A DNA stretch of 13,166 nt from Lyngbya sp. PCC 8106 (GCF_000169095.1 NZ_AAVU01000082.1:1-13166); one strand, 5' to 3'. Positions 1-8,160 are shown, numbered from the stretch's first letter. The notes: generated from the sequence alone by a model not told the origin. Program-made: numbers and translations.

Positions 1-30
1 CGCAGTAAACAACCCTGTCGTAAAATCAGA

Positions 31-1806
31 TCATAAAGTTGAGTAGACATCATTCCCCTCTTTATTTTTAATCAGAACTCGCCCCTGCTGTCTAGCTTGT
101 CTAATGGCTTGGTAAAACTGTTCAGGTGTGACCGAACGAACCAAACTCAGAGGATAAGTATCTTCACTAATAGCTTTAGCATAAGCGGCTTGTAAATAAG
201 GAGAATAGGACTGATCATTGGCAACATAAACTTTAAAAAATGCCAATCCGACTGCATTCACATAATTATTAATCGTAACGGGAACGGGATCAATAATTTC
301 TTTGAGAGAAGAACTAACCGCCTGATTGACCATACTAAGATTAAGATTAATATGATGATCTTCTTCGGCGAGCAGAAGATATTTATGAGGGGTTGTCAAC
401 CACGTAAAGGAGCGAACTTGTTCCCAAGCAACGGGTGTAACCTTATCTTTTCCGCTCGTTTGCCAAAGAAGCGGGACTTGAATTTGACTTAAACTTTGTT
501 CTCCAAAGATGCTACTATTAACAGGATTAATAGGCATCACGGCTTTGACTCGTTCATCTCGGAACTGATATTTTGTGCGGGGTAATTCTAAAGCCCGACA
601 TTGAAATAATCGAGCCAAATTGGGCGAGTCAAATTTAGCAGAACAATCCGCTTGTAAGTTCTCAAAATCAATCTCTGCTCCGGCAATGGCTAAGGCTGTA
701 TAAGCCCCAAAAGAGTAGCCAGCAACACCCACTTGATTGAGATTGAGTTGACCGTTAAATTCATTGGGGTTGCGACGCTCAAGTTCGTCTAATAAAAAGG
801 AAATATCTGTCGGTCGATCAACAAATTCAGAGACTTTAAAGACATCTTTTGCCCGTCCTGAAAGTAAGGCTTGAACTTGCTCGGTATCACTGCCAGGATG
901 TTGAATTAACGCCGCGACAAACCCATAGGAAGCTAAATGTTCACCAAAAGCTGCATACTCAGTTCGGTCCGCTGCTAAACCGTGAGAAACAACGATAACG
1001 GGGATTGAATTGGGTTGTCCTTGATTGATTTGATTGAGAGGAGTTGGAAGATAAAGATCGACCAAAATTTTACGGTTGCGTTGGCGATCATTGAGGATAA
1101 TTGTTCGCTTTAAAGTGCTGTGAGATCCGGGAGATCGAATATCAAGTTTTTGGGAGTAGTCTGTCAGAGGTTCTGAGATGATTTCATCATTAGAGATTTT
1201 AAGAATTTCTTCGATAACGGCATCTGTTTCTCTGGATAAGGTTTGGATTTGATCGCGCAACTCAAAGAGTAATTGGGTATTAACTTGAATGCCTTGGCTG
1301 GGAAAATAACGCAGAATATTTAGGGGAGTTAATCCCTCAGAATCTTGTGCTGCTTTGATTAGGGCTATCCGAATGGCATCAGATCCATTTCTCAGGGTAA
1401 TGGTACCTTGTTCGTTGAGTTTTGCTTGAATTAAATCCCCTAATTTTTCTAAAAATATTTGACCCGTTGGAGAGTACAGAAATTGAGAGATCATCAACGG
1501 ATCAATTTTATAGGAATCCTGTAATAAATTCCGAAATTGTTCTTGATCTTCTGAACTCAGAAGTAGAAGATAGCTTTCGAGTTCAGGATCATTAACTTTT
1601 CCTTCTTTCGCATAGGTTTCTAAGGCGTTTACGGAGACCGAAAGATTCGCTGAAGCAAAAGACAGATAGACTCGTTCTGCGGCTTGAGTGGGTAAGGCGG
1701 AAAACAGGGTTATGACTATTCCCAGAACCCAGTTTATAAGGAGAGGATGATACAAGCTATTAAATTTTAATGGATGGTATTTTTGGGGAGGTTTGTTAAT
1801 TTTCAT
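31..1806 (-). CDS. Exported alpha/beta hydrolase with DUF1400 N-terminal domain
   Basis: The 591-aa product begins with a basic N-terminus and a hydrophobic stretch at about residues 21-42, ending in a signal-peptidase-like ALPTQA/A site, so export or a periplasmic location is likely. Residues about 43-190 resemble the cyanobacterial DUF1400 region found in front of hydrolases. The catalytic half contains a VVSHGLAA strand near 272, the nucleophile elbow GYSFGAY (Ser365), a probable acid Asp454 in SGKDKVTP and a probable catalytic His at 484 or 485 in EEDHHIN. This arrangement is typical of dienelactone hydrolase, lipase or PAF-acetylhydrolase-like enzymes; the substrate cannot be read from the sequence. 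The gene lies 190 nt downstream of the histidine kinase on the same strand, so cotranscription is possible but not shown. No strong ribosome binding site precedes the ATG at 1806, and no other in-frame ATG keeps the signal peptide. Confidence 0.85.
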   Translation of the reverse strand: MKINKPPQKYHPLKFNSLYHPLLINWVLGIVITLFSALPTQAAERVYLSFASANLSVSVNALETYAKEGKVNDPELESYLLLLSSEDQEQFRNLLQDSYKIDPLMISQFLYSPTGQIFLEKLGDLIQAKLNEQGTITLRNGSDAIRIALIKAAQDSEGLTPLNILRYFPSQGIQVNTQLLFELRDQIQTLSRETDAVIEEILKISNDEIISEPLTDYSQKLDIRSPGSHSTLKRTIILNDRQRNRKILVDLYLPTPLNQINQGQPNSIPVIVVSHGLAADRTEYAAFGEHLASYGFVAALIQHPGSDTEQVQALLSGRAKDVFKVSEFVDRPTDISFLLDELERRNPNEFNGQLNLNQVGVAGYSFGAYTALAIAGAEIDFENLQADCSAKFDSPNLARLFQCRALELPRTKYQFRDERVKAVMPINPVNSSIFGEQSLSQIQVPLLWQTSGKDKVTPVAWEQVRSFTWLTTPHKYLLLAEEDHHINLNLSMVNQAVSSSLKEIIDPVPVTINNYVNAVGLAFFKVYVANDQSYSPYLQAAYAKAISEDTYPLSLVRSVTPEQFYQAIRQARQQGRVLIKNKEGNDVYSTL

Positions 1807-1825
1807 AGGCGGGTAATTTGGTCAG

Positions 1826-1847
1826 GAGTCATTCAAGAGATTGACTC
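1826..1847. terminator. Weak hairpin between kinase and hydrolase genes
   Basis: GAGTCA (1826-1831) and TGACTC (1842-1847) form a perfect 6-bp stem with a 10-nt loop. On the plus strand a T-rich stretch follows, but no plus-strand gene ends here. On the minus strand the hairpin would lie in the hydrolase leader. The rest of the 1807-1996 spacer also holds an imperfect GGGG...CCCC hairpin near 1953-1974 that could end kinase transcription. Neither is a convincing rho-independent terminator. Confidence 0.2.
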
Positions 1848-1996
1848 GACTTTTTAATCAATAAAGTTTAATTTTCTCTATTTTAAACGATTTTAAACGT
1901 TTTGGAATCCTAATTTTGGGGCTACAGAGATCGGAGTGAGAGTGGGGCAACTGGCCAAAGTTAACCCCCCGATCAAGATGGAATATTAGCATAGAA

Positions 1997-4900
1997 TTAG
2001 AGTGACTCTTTGTCTGTATTTTCGTGAAGAACTTGTTTGATTTGTTCAAGGAGTGCTGACATTGAGATCTGACCGGGTAAAATGGTAATCTCTAGTTTTT
2101 TGATTAATTCCCGAAAATGATCGCTCAGTGTTGAGGAGAGATTCTCGCTAAATATTTGTTCAGAGTGTTCGGATGAGTCGTTTGTCAGATCAAGATCTTC
2201 AAGTGGAATATTAGATTGATTTAAAATCAATATTGGAAATTCAGTTGAGATTTGTTCTAAAGTTGAGAGAACTTGCAAAAGAGCGGGTGATAAATCTCGC
2301 GTACAAATCAACAACAAATCTATGCTTTTATATTGAACTTGTTGGAGAACTTCTGGCCAAGACTGAGCCATTAATCCGCGAAACCCGGAGGTTTGTAGAT
2401 ACTGAACTAAAGCCTGATCAATTTTGGTTTTAAATCTGCTTTTTGGGGATTCTTTTTGTTCATAATTGTCTTCGGTGAGATTGACTAAAGGTTGAGATTC
2501 ACCAGATGAGGACTCTGAGTTTGTAGAAGTCACAGCGATTGGTGAACTCTCGGGTTGAAAATCAGGTAAAACGGAGAAATCAACTAAGAGAATATTCGGT
2601 TTCCAGTTCATCCCTACTGCAACTTGAACCACTTGTAATAAAGCCGATTCTAGAGTTTGAGAGGGTTCTGTACTGGAGTTATTATTATTCTCCAAATATT
2701 CAGCCACCAAGCAAGGAAAAACAGAAAGCGGTTCAATTTGATTAGCAATTTTTGTGGTCGGTTGATCTAAAGTAATCAGAGGAAGATTAACCAGAATTTC
2801 ATGCTGACTCAGTTGGTGTAGAAATGCGGATGGATCTTTGACTCCGGTGGTACTTTGTAAAATGATTGCATCGGGATGCCAAATTCTCGCTAACAGTTCA
2901 GCTTGATTGAGATCATCTGCTTCCAAAATCCGACAACTAGAAAAATGATGGAGAATTAAAGCGGAATGATGAATAGAATTTTCGACTGTTTCTGCATTGA
3001 GGGATGAATTTTGACTTTCCCAGGATAAAGAAGTTTGAGCATCTTGTTCAATGGGATTAAGCCACAATAACGTCAGTCGTTGAGTCTGATTCAAAAGGGA
3101 ATCTTGTTTAAGTTCAGTGAGAATTCCCTGTAACTCTTGTTTTTGTACAGGTAAACTCAAAAAGCCATCACAATTATTCAGTTGAGCGCGTTTTTTATCT
3201 CCCAACGTCGCAGTAATCACAACCGGAATCTGATGAGTATGAGTATTTGTTTTGAGTAATGTTAAAACATCCCAACCCGACAACAAAGGCAACAAAGGAT
3301 TCAGAAAAATCACCCGAGGTTGTAGACAACGAGCTTTTTCGAGTGCTTCAGTTCCCGAACGAGCAATCACAACCCGATAGCCGAGGTTAGTCAGTTGTTC
3401 ACTCAGACTAAAAATATAACGCGGTGCAGCCTCTACAATCAAGATTAATCGAGACTGAATTTCGGGACTTGGGCGAGGAGGGTTAACGGGAGAACCTTGA
3501 GGCTTACCCGTGGGATGAGAAGGTTGCCAGTCTCGTGTATCAAGACCCCAATCTTTGCGCTGAGGAGGACTTGGAGGTAACAACAGGGTAAACTGACTGC
3601 CTTGATCTTGCTTAGAAATAAAGCTGACATCGCCGCCATGTAAACGCGCTAAACGTTGAGTGAGAACCAATCCCAATCCAGTCCCTTCAAATTTTCGAGT
3701 CAGGGGACTTTCAAGCTGTTGAAACTTCTGAAAAATCAAATGTTGCTTATCTTCTGGAATCCCAATTCCCTTGTCCCAAATTGTAAAGCCAATCCAGTTT
3801 TCCCAATAACTCACTTGTAGTCCAATCTGACTGTCATCAGGTGTAAATTTCAGAGCATTAGAAAGAAGATTAACTAACATTTGTCGCAAACGCAACTCAT
3901 CGGCCACAATTGTTTCTAAACTGGGTTCGATATCTAAAATAAATCGTTCTTGAGGCTTGGGAGGGTTGGGTGAAGGAGAGTCAGAAGCATTCTTCTGAGT
4001 AGAAGATGAAGATTTGGAGTTATTATCTGCGTTGGAGTGATGTTGTCCGGCGATTTCAAAAGCTCGTTGACAGATCGCTCGAATCTGTACAGGTTCAGGA
4101 ATGAGTTCAAGCTGTCCGGTTTCCATGCGGGTCAAGTCTAAGATATCATTGACCACCATCATCAGATGACGTCCGCTTTGGTGAATAAGTTTAGCATAAC
4201 GGGCTTGACGATCATTGAGTGAACCGAGAGCTTGATCTTTGAGCAGACTTGATAATCCTAAAACTGCGGTGAGAGGGGTTTTAAGTTCATGGCTAATACA
4301 GGCGAGAAACTCGTCTTTGAGTCGGTTGAGTTGTATTAAGTCAGCATTTTTAGCGGCGAGTTCTTGAGCGATGCGATGTTGTTCTGTGATCTCTTGAGCG
4401 ATTACAATCCATAATTGAGAGGGTTCACAGGAGAGAGTCACAGCCCAATTTTGCTCTAAAGGTTGACGGACAAACTGCCAAACTCGTTCGCGTCGATTGG
4501 GGAGAGAACAGACACAAACGTAGGTATTGTTAGAGGTGTCCATTGGGGACCAGTCCGGTAAAAAATTCCCATCCTCAGAGACGGTTGTTGTTTCTTCTAC
4601 TGAGGGAACCGCAGACATGGATGAATCAGAGGAGTAAGTTGGAGAGTGGGAATAGATCCATTCGGATGAGGAAACAGCCTGATTTGTAGAAACGGATTGA
4701 GAGGTTGAAGGTTCGGGAGTTTTACGGATATATTGGGGGTCTAACTCAACTTGAGAACGCCACGCCTGATTTTGAGCCAGAGTTTCGCCATTCTCCTGTT
4801 GAATCATGAGGGGAATGGGTAATTGTTCGATTAGTTGTAAGAGTGAGGGTGTCGTTGAGGAAGCCGAAGATGTGTCTCCAATGGTTTCAACGGCGTTTGG

Positions 4901-5521
4901 ATGAGAGTCGTCTGGGGTATGGGTGGATGTGGAGTCAAGCAGGTGAGGATGACTGACCAAAAATTGCAAAAGTTTGAGGCTATCGAGCAATCCAATCAAT
5001 TGATGGTCTGGATTGACTAAAGCGATAGACTGGGGATAAGAGTTTGCAGGTCTGTGGGTTTGAGAATCTTCTGTTTGATGGAGATATTGCCAAAACTCCT
5101 CCCAGGTTAAATGAGCGGAAACCTCAATTAACGGTTCGAGCAGGTTGGAATCTAGATCATTGAGAGATTGTGGAGGATTGACATCCAACTTTTCGTCAAC
5201 TGTGGGGAGTGTGATCAAATCCGAGGGAGGAAAGACAGACCCGATTAAACGACACAGGTAAACCACTCCTAAAGGATGATCTTGAGGACTGATCACAACG
5301 ATGCGATCGCATTTTTCCTGGCAGAATATTGACCAAACTTCACTTAAGGTGGTGGTTTGATAACAAACGGGTACTGCCCGAATAAAGGTTTGGAGGTGAG
5401 TGGGGCAAGAGTACATAGAAAATCTGTATTGGAGCCGAAGGCAATAGCGTCTCTGAGGGAAATCGCGATCAAATTTTTGGAGGATAGTAGTAGGCGAGGG
5501 AGTTGAATCGATTGAGACCAA
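1997..5521 (-). CDS. CBS-domain hybrid sensor histidine kinase with three degenerate receiver-like regions
   Basis: The 1174-aa product has two CBS-like segments at about residues 44-100 and 128-192, pointing to sensing of a nucleotide or similar ligand. A PAS-like segment with a low-complexity insert follows at about 225-380. The HisKA domain has the H-box SHELKTPL (phospho-acceptor His411). The HATPase domain shows the N box NLLSNALKF (about 551-559), G1 DKGIGIP (583-589) and G2 GTGLGL (613-618), so kinase activity is expected. A receiver fold follows at about 691-805, but the acceptor Asp is Asn741, the first acidic pair is reduced to Glu697, and the switch Lys is replaced by Leu790. Two further receiver-like regions (about 815-945 and 975-1100) have Gln or Cys near the acceptor position. 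No transmembrane segment is visible, so it is probably cytosolic. The predicted start is TTG at 5521, preceded by AGGTG four bases upstream. The alternative ATG at 5416 (residue 36) would still keep the CBS region but lacks a clear binding site. Confidence 0.88.
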   Translation of the reverse strand: MVSIDSTPSPTTILQKFDRDFPQRRYCLRLQYRFSMYSCPTHLQTFIRAVPVCYQTTTLSEVWSIFCQEKCDRIVVISPQDHPLGVVYLCRLIGSVFPPSDLITLPTVDEKLDVNPPQSLNDLDSNLLEPLIEVSAHLTWEEFWQYLHQTEDSQTHRPANSYPQSIALVNPDHQLIGLLDSLKLLQFLVSHPHLLDSTSTHTPDDSHPNAVETIGDTSSASSTTPSLLQLIEQLPIPLMIQQENGETLAQNQAWRSQVELDPQYIRKTPEPSTSQSVSTNQAVSSSEWIYSHSPTYSSDSSMSAVPSVEETTTVSEDGNFLPDWSPMDTSNNTYVCVCSLPNRRERVWQFVRQPLEQNWAVTLSCEPSQLWIVIAQEITEQHRIAQELAAKNADLIQLNRLKDEFLACISHELKTPLTAVLGLSSLLKDQALGSLNDRQARYAKLIHQSGRHLMMVVNDILDLTRMETGQLELIPEPVQIRAICQRAFEIAGQHHSNADNNSKSSSSTQKNASDSPSPNPPKPQERFILDIEPSLETIVADELRLRQMLVNLLSNALKFTPDDSQIGLQVSYWENWIGFTIWDKGIGIPEDKQHLIFQKFQQLESPLTRKFEGTGLGLVLTQRLARLHGGDVSFISKQDQGSQFTLLLPPSPPQRKDWGLDTRDWQPSHPTGKPQGSPVNPPRPSPEIQSRLILIVEAAPRYIFSLSEQLTNLGYRVVIARSGTEALEKARCLQPRVIFLNPLLPLLSGWDVLTLLKTNTHTHQIPVVITATLGDKKRAQLNNCDGFLSLPVQKQELQGILTELKQDSLLNQTQRLTLLWLNPIEQDAQTSLSWESQNSSLNAETVENSIHHSALILHHFSSCRILEADDLNQAELLARIWHPDAIILQSTTGVKDPSAFLHQLSQHEILVNLPLITLDQPTTKIANQIEPLSVFPCLVAEYLENNNNSSTEPSQTLESALLQVVQVAVGMNWKPNILLVDFSVLPDFQPESSPIAVTSTNSESSSGESQPLVNLTEDNYEQKESPKSRFKTKIDQALVQYLQTSGFRGLMAQSWPEVLQQVQYKSIDLLLICTRDLSPALLQVLSTLEQISTEFPILILNQSNIPLEDLDLTNDSSEHSEQIFSENLSSTLSDHFRELIKKLEITILPGQISMSALLEQIKQVLHENTDKESL
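5303..5310. repeat. HIP1 palindrome GCGATCGC
   Basis: This octamer is highly over-represented in many cyanobacterial genomes. Further perfect copies lie at 9964-9971, 10844-10851 and 11142-11149. The set supports a cyanobacterial origin; no function is claimed for the individual sites. Confidence 0.9.
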
Positions 5522-5629
5522 CTCACACCTAACAACTTCTGTTCGTTTCTGTGATTCCGCTTGGTAACTTTTGGGTTTCTCAATGCGTCACCGAGTTGAG
5601 ACAATTTTACCGTTTTGTTCTTGTTCTCC

Positions 5630-5672
5630 AGTCAACAACGGCTATTTAAAGTTGTTCGGTAAACTGTTGACT
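5630..5672. promoter_or_regulatory. Nested inverted repeats upstream of the histidine kinase
   Basis: AGTCAACA (5630-5637) and TGTTGACT (5665-5672) are perfect 8-bp inverted arms. Inside them AACAAC (5634-5639) pairs with GTTGTT (5651-5656), so two alternative structures share bases. The element lies 109-151 bp upstream of the kinase start. The 9-mer CTCACACCT occurs at 5522-5530 and again at about 5676-5684. The arms also carry a TTGACT hexamer that could serve as a -35 box on the minus strand, but I see no -10 at good spacing. It could be an operator or a leader structure. Confidence 0.3.
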
Positions 5673-5864
5673 ATGGCTCACACCTCTCTAACTCCTGGGA
5701 AATTTCTCAGCAGTGCTTTGAGAGAGCTATCTCTATCATGTTCGATCAACTTCAAGAAAATCGTCACCTTAATAATAAAAAAATAAGAATTAAAAATTTA
5801 ACTCTCTGTGCGGGAAGTCCCACTCCAAAAACGAACGTGTTGGGGTTGGGACGGGGCGTTTAAA

Positions 5865-5885
5865 GTGCGGAATTCGATTCCGCAC
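5865..5885. repeat. Perfect 9-bp hairpin GTGCGGAAT/ATTCCGCAC
   Basis: GTGCGGAAT (5865-5873) and ATTCCGCAC (5877-5885) pair perfectly around a TCG loop. There is no following T-run on either strand, so a classical terminator is unlikely. It may be a left-end structure of the neighbouring IS remnant. A second hairpin, TTGTTGG/CCAACAA with a TATT loop, lies at 5931-5948. Confidence 0.5.
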
Positions 5886-5928
5886 ACAGCCCCTCATGAA
5901 AGCACAGTCTAAATTTGTGATAATATAG

Positions 5929-6093
5929 CCTTGTTGGTATTCCAACAATAACGCAAAAACCAAGCGTAGAAACTTAGCCTGGGGAAGCCGGATGTCTGCC
6001 TGTGGACGCTGTGTAAGACCAATTTGTACCCGTACAAAAAGGCAACGGCGAGTGAAGCAGGAAGCCTACACCATAAGCGAACAGCGTTGGTGA
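5929..6093 (+). pseudogene. TnpB C-terminal fragment (IS200/IS605 family)
   Basis: After a TAG at 5926-5928, the plus-strand frame stays open to TGA at 6091-6093. It contains the segments NLAWGSRMSACGR, VRPICTR and RVKQEA, which match the style of the poorly conserved tail of cyanobacterial TnpB proteins (Ala-Trp-Gly, then Ala-Cys-Gly, then a Lys-Gln-Glu-Ala segment before the stop). There is no start codon in a sensible place, and the RuvC nuclease and zinc-finger parts are absent, so it is not functional. The recognition is from memory of the family's tail; an alignment is needed to confirm it. Confidence 0.45.
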
Positions 6094-6105
6094 TAGGTAC
6101 TTCAC

Positions 6106-6253
6106 AAAGTATATTTCCACAACATCTTCGGTTGCATCTGAAAAATTATTGGATATTATACCGCACACCTGAGTGAAGCTGAATTCCCTTACACCCTTGA
6201 GGTTTCTCCGGGGTTGCCCCGTGAAAATCACCGGATCACGACGCAAAGCGCGA
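6106..6253. other. Non-coding spacer 3' of the VWA gene with one GC-rich hairpin
   Basis: No gene is supported here. CGGGG (6209-6213) and CCCCG (6217-6221) pair around TTG, 33 nt downstream of the VWA stop on the minus strand, and could contribute to 3'-end formation although no U-tract follows. The 9-mer GAGTGAAGC appears near 6172 and also at the IS remnant right end (about 6050), which hints at a second decayed insertion-element end, but weakly. Confidence 0.3.
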
Positions 6254-8080
6254 CTATTGCAATAAGCGGCGGATTTTTCCATAAGCTGCATAGGATTTTC
6301 CATCAGAAGATTCTCGCACTTCATCGACTACATATAACACCCCTTCGGCGCGAATATCTCGAGGAAAACGAATATTGTAATCGGGATTATACCCATCGGA
6401 AACCACTCGCGCCCTCAATTTACGCCCTTCTTTAACGCATTGAACTAATACCCCATTTCCCACATCATCAACGGTTTCTAAATCTTCATAGCTACCTATT
6501 GCTTTGGCGGCTTGTAGAGATTTTGAACGGGTTTGAGTTGGATTTATTTCGGTCGGAGTGGCTGTTCCTAAACGTCGAATATCTCCTTTTACCCGATAAA
6601 AATCCCCTTTGGGAGAAAGGGTAATTTCATCAACAACATAAGTCACGCCTTCTTGACGAATATTGCGGGGAAATTGTACATTAAAATCGGAATTATATCC
6701 TTCTGAAATTACTCGCACTCGCAATTTACCCCCCTCACGAAAACATTTTAATAAAATCCCATCTCCGGCTTCTTCAACTCCGGGTAAATTTGACGCATTT
6801 CCGGATGTAGTTCCCCGTGATTTTAAGTCGCTACGACTGCGGTTTCGGGTTTGGTAAGACTGATCGCGCATTTCTTTGCGAGTCGCTGCATCAAGGGTTT
6901 TATTTTCTAACCGTTGGGCGTAATAGTTTAATTGTTCGATTTCTTCGGCAATTTCAAAGATTTCATCTAAGAGTTTACCCCTGATATCTTCAACGGCTGA
7001 ACGTAATTTTTCGGCGGCTTGTTTATACTGACCTTGATCGGCTAAAGCGATGGCTTCATCTTTGAGACGAGCAATTCTGAGTTGACTGGTTTGTTCAAAA
7101 ACGGTAGAATTAAGTTGGGATTCACTGGCTTGTTCTTCTGAACCAATGGTAACAGAAATGGGGAATTGTTCCGATTGAGATTGAATGCTTTCTTCTACAA
7201 GGGTTTGATAATCATAGGTTACGCTTAGGAGCTTTATTTCTCCGGGGTTGGCTTGGGCTGGAATTGATAATTGTAGGGCGAGTTGTTTGGCTTCGACTTG
7301 ATACACATCACCCAAGAATAACTCCAGTTCTTCCCCTTGACGATTTGAACGATAATTGTTGAGAACTTCGGTAATTTTAACTCCGGTTTCCGGTTGTAAT
7401 TTAACGGTGAGATTTTGAGCAACAACTGCGGTTAAACTCTCTAATTCAATTCTAAAAACTTGGGCGACATCATCGGGAGATTGAATAAAATAAAAGTTTC
7501 CGCCTGCTGCATCTGCCATACTAATCAGCAGATCTTCATTAAAATAGCTTCCAAACCCTAAAGTTGTGGTAATAATTCCTGTTTCGGCTTGATTTTGGGC
7601 GGTTTTGGTGATAACTTTCGGGTCAGTAATGCCCATGTTCGCCTGTCCGTCTGTTAACAATAATACCCGGTTAAGTCGGTCAGACGTTTGGCGAGATTTG
7701 ACACAATCACATCCCATTAACCAACCCCCGCTTAAGTTGGTACAACCTCCGGCGCGAATGCGACCAATTTGTTTACAAATGGCGGCTTTATCTTCTACAG
7801 TTTGAGGAGTTAATATTGTTTCCGGTTGATCGTCATAAATGACCACAGAAACGATATCATCAGCAGTGAGAGATTCGACCAATTGTTGAGCGGCTTTGAT
7901 CGCATAACGCAAAGATTGACCCGCCATCGAACCGGAACGATCAATTACCAAACTAAGGTTTAATGGACGACGGGGAGAAGTTTCTGCTTGAGTTTGGGCG
8001 TTGAAATTGAGAATCAGATCAATTGTAGCGGGAGTATTCGTCGCAATCAGCGGGTACGACAGGGAATAGTTCGCTTGCAT
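6254..8080 (-). CDS. von Willebrand factor A domain protein with duplicated C-terminal module
   Basis: The 608-aa product has a VWA domain at about residues 38-215 with a complete MIDAS metal site: DRSGS (Asp47, Ser49, Ser51), Thr114 in GGCTNLSGG and Asp144 in LLTDGQAN. It belongs to the bacterial VWA group resembling YfbK or calcium-activated chloride-channel homologues, but no membrane segment or signal peptide is seen, so it is probably cytosolic and binds a protein partner. Beta-rich sequence follows (about 220-312), then a helical charged segment (about 330-410). Last come two copies of a roughly 66-residue module (439-504 and 541-606), each with the pattern G-[DN]-G-[IV]-L, EG-x-KLR-x-RV, GYN-x-D, FPR-[ND]-IR and YVVDE, ending in IRRL. 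I cannot name this module. The ATG at 8080 lacks a clear ribosome binding site. The gene is divergent from the RTX gene and shares its 80-bp spacer. Confidence 0.85.
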   Translation of the reverse strand: MQANYSLSYPLIATNTPATIDLILNFNAQTQAETSPRRPLNLSLVIDRSGSMAGQSLRYAIKAAQQLVESLTADDIVSVVIYDDQPETILTPQTVEDKAAICKQIGRIRAGGCTNLSGGWLMGCDCVKSRQTSDRLNRVLLLTDGQANMGITDPKVITKTAQNQAETGIITTTLGFGSYFNEDLLISMADAAGGNFYFIQSPDDVAQVFRIELESLTAVVAQNLTVKLQPETGVKITEVLNNYRSNRQGEELELFLGDVYQVEAKQLALQLSIPAQANPGEIKLLSVTYDYQTLVEESIQSQSEQFPISVTIGSEEQASESQLNSTVFEQTSQLRIARLKDEAIALADQGQYKQAAEKLRSAVEDIRGKLLDEIFEIAEEIEQLNYYAQRLENKTLDAATRKEMRDQSYQTRNRSRSDLKSRGTTSGNASNLPGVEEAGDGILLKCFREGGKLRVRVISEGYNSDFNVQFPRNIRQEGVTYVVDEITLSPKGDFYRVKGDIRRLGTATPTEINPTQTRSKSLQAAKAIGSYEDLETVDDVGNGVLVQCVKEGRKLRARVVSDGYNPDYNIRFPRDIRAEGVLYVVDEVRESSDGKSYAAYGKIRRLLQ

Positions 8081-8099
8081 TGCTAAAGTTTGGGTAAGT

Positions 8100-8145
8100 T
8101 ACTCTATGGATCTTAGTTTAGAGTAGTTTGGACAGCACTACTCTG
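8100..8145. promoter_or_regulatory. Alternating TACTCTA motif array in the divergent spacer
   Basis: The motif occurs as TACTCTA at 8100-8106, inverted as TAGAGTA at 8119-8125, and again as TACTCT at 8139-8144, spaced 19 and 20 bp apart. The middle and right copies extend to a perfect 8-bp inverted repeat, AGAGTAGT (8120-8127) and ACTACTCT (8137-8144). The middle copy can pair with either outer copy, but not both. The array sits between the two divergent starts, so it may be an operator controlling both genes. Alternatively it may be a leader hairpin of the plus-strand gene. Confidence 0.45.
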
Positions 8146-8160
8146 TGTGAGGGATGTTAA

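Larger units (their letters stand above)
5808..6105 (+). mobile_element. Internally deleted IS200/IS605-family remnant (possible non-autonomous derivative)
   Basis: The right part (about 5929-6105) reads on the plus strand as the end of a TnpB protein. It is followed by the arrangement usual at cyanobacterial IS200/IS605 right ends: a GAGTGAAGCAGGAAGC-type stretch (6050-6065), an imperfect hairpin with arms CCTACACCA and TTGGTGATAGG (6065-6097), and a TACTTCAC end at 6098-6105. To the left are hairpins at 5808-5823 and 5865-5885 that may belong to the left end, but that boundary is a guess. No tnpA and no N-terminal part of tnpB are present, so the element cannot move by itself. The right end is better supported than the left. 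Confidence 0.45.

Noticed and set aside
5344..5604. 86-codon minus-strand frame crossing the start of the kinase gene
   Set aside because: It overlaps the CBS kinase coding sequence in another frame, has no recognisable motif and no ribosome binding site.
5571..5786. 71-codon plus-strand frame upstream of the kinase
   Set aside because: No family motif, a low-complexity end, and it spans the inverted repeats that look regulatory.
5838..5858. G-rich stretch as a possible G-quadruplex
   Set aside because: Only three runs of three or more G are present (GGGG, GGG, GGGG), so a canonical quadruplex is not supported.
5974..6324. 116-codon minus-strand frame across the IS remnant
   Set aside because: It overlaps the end of the VWA gene and is antisense to the TnpB-like tail; no protein features are visible.
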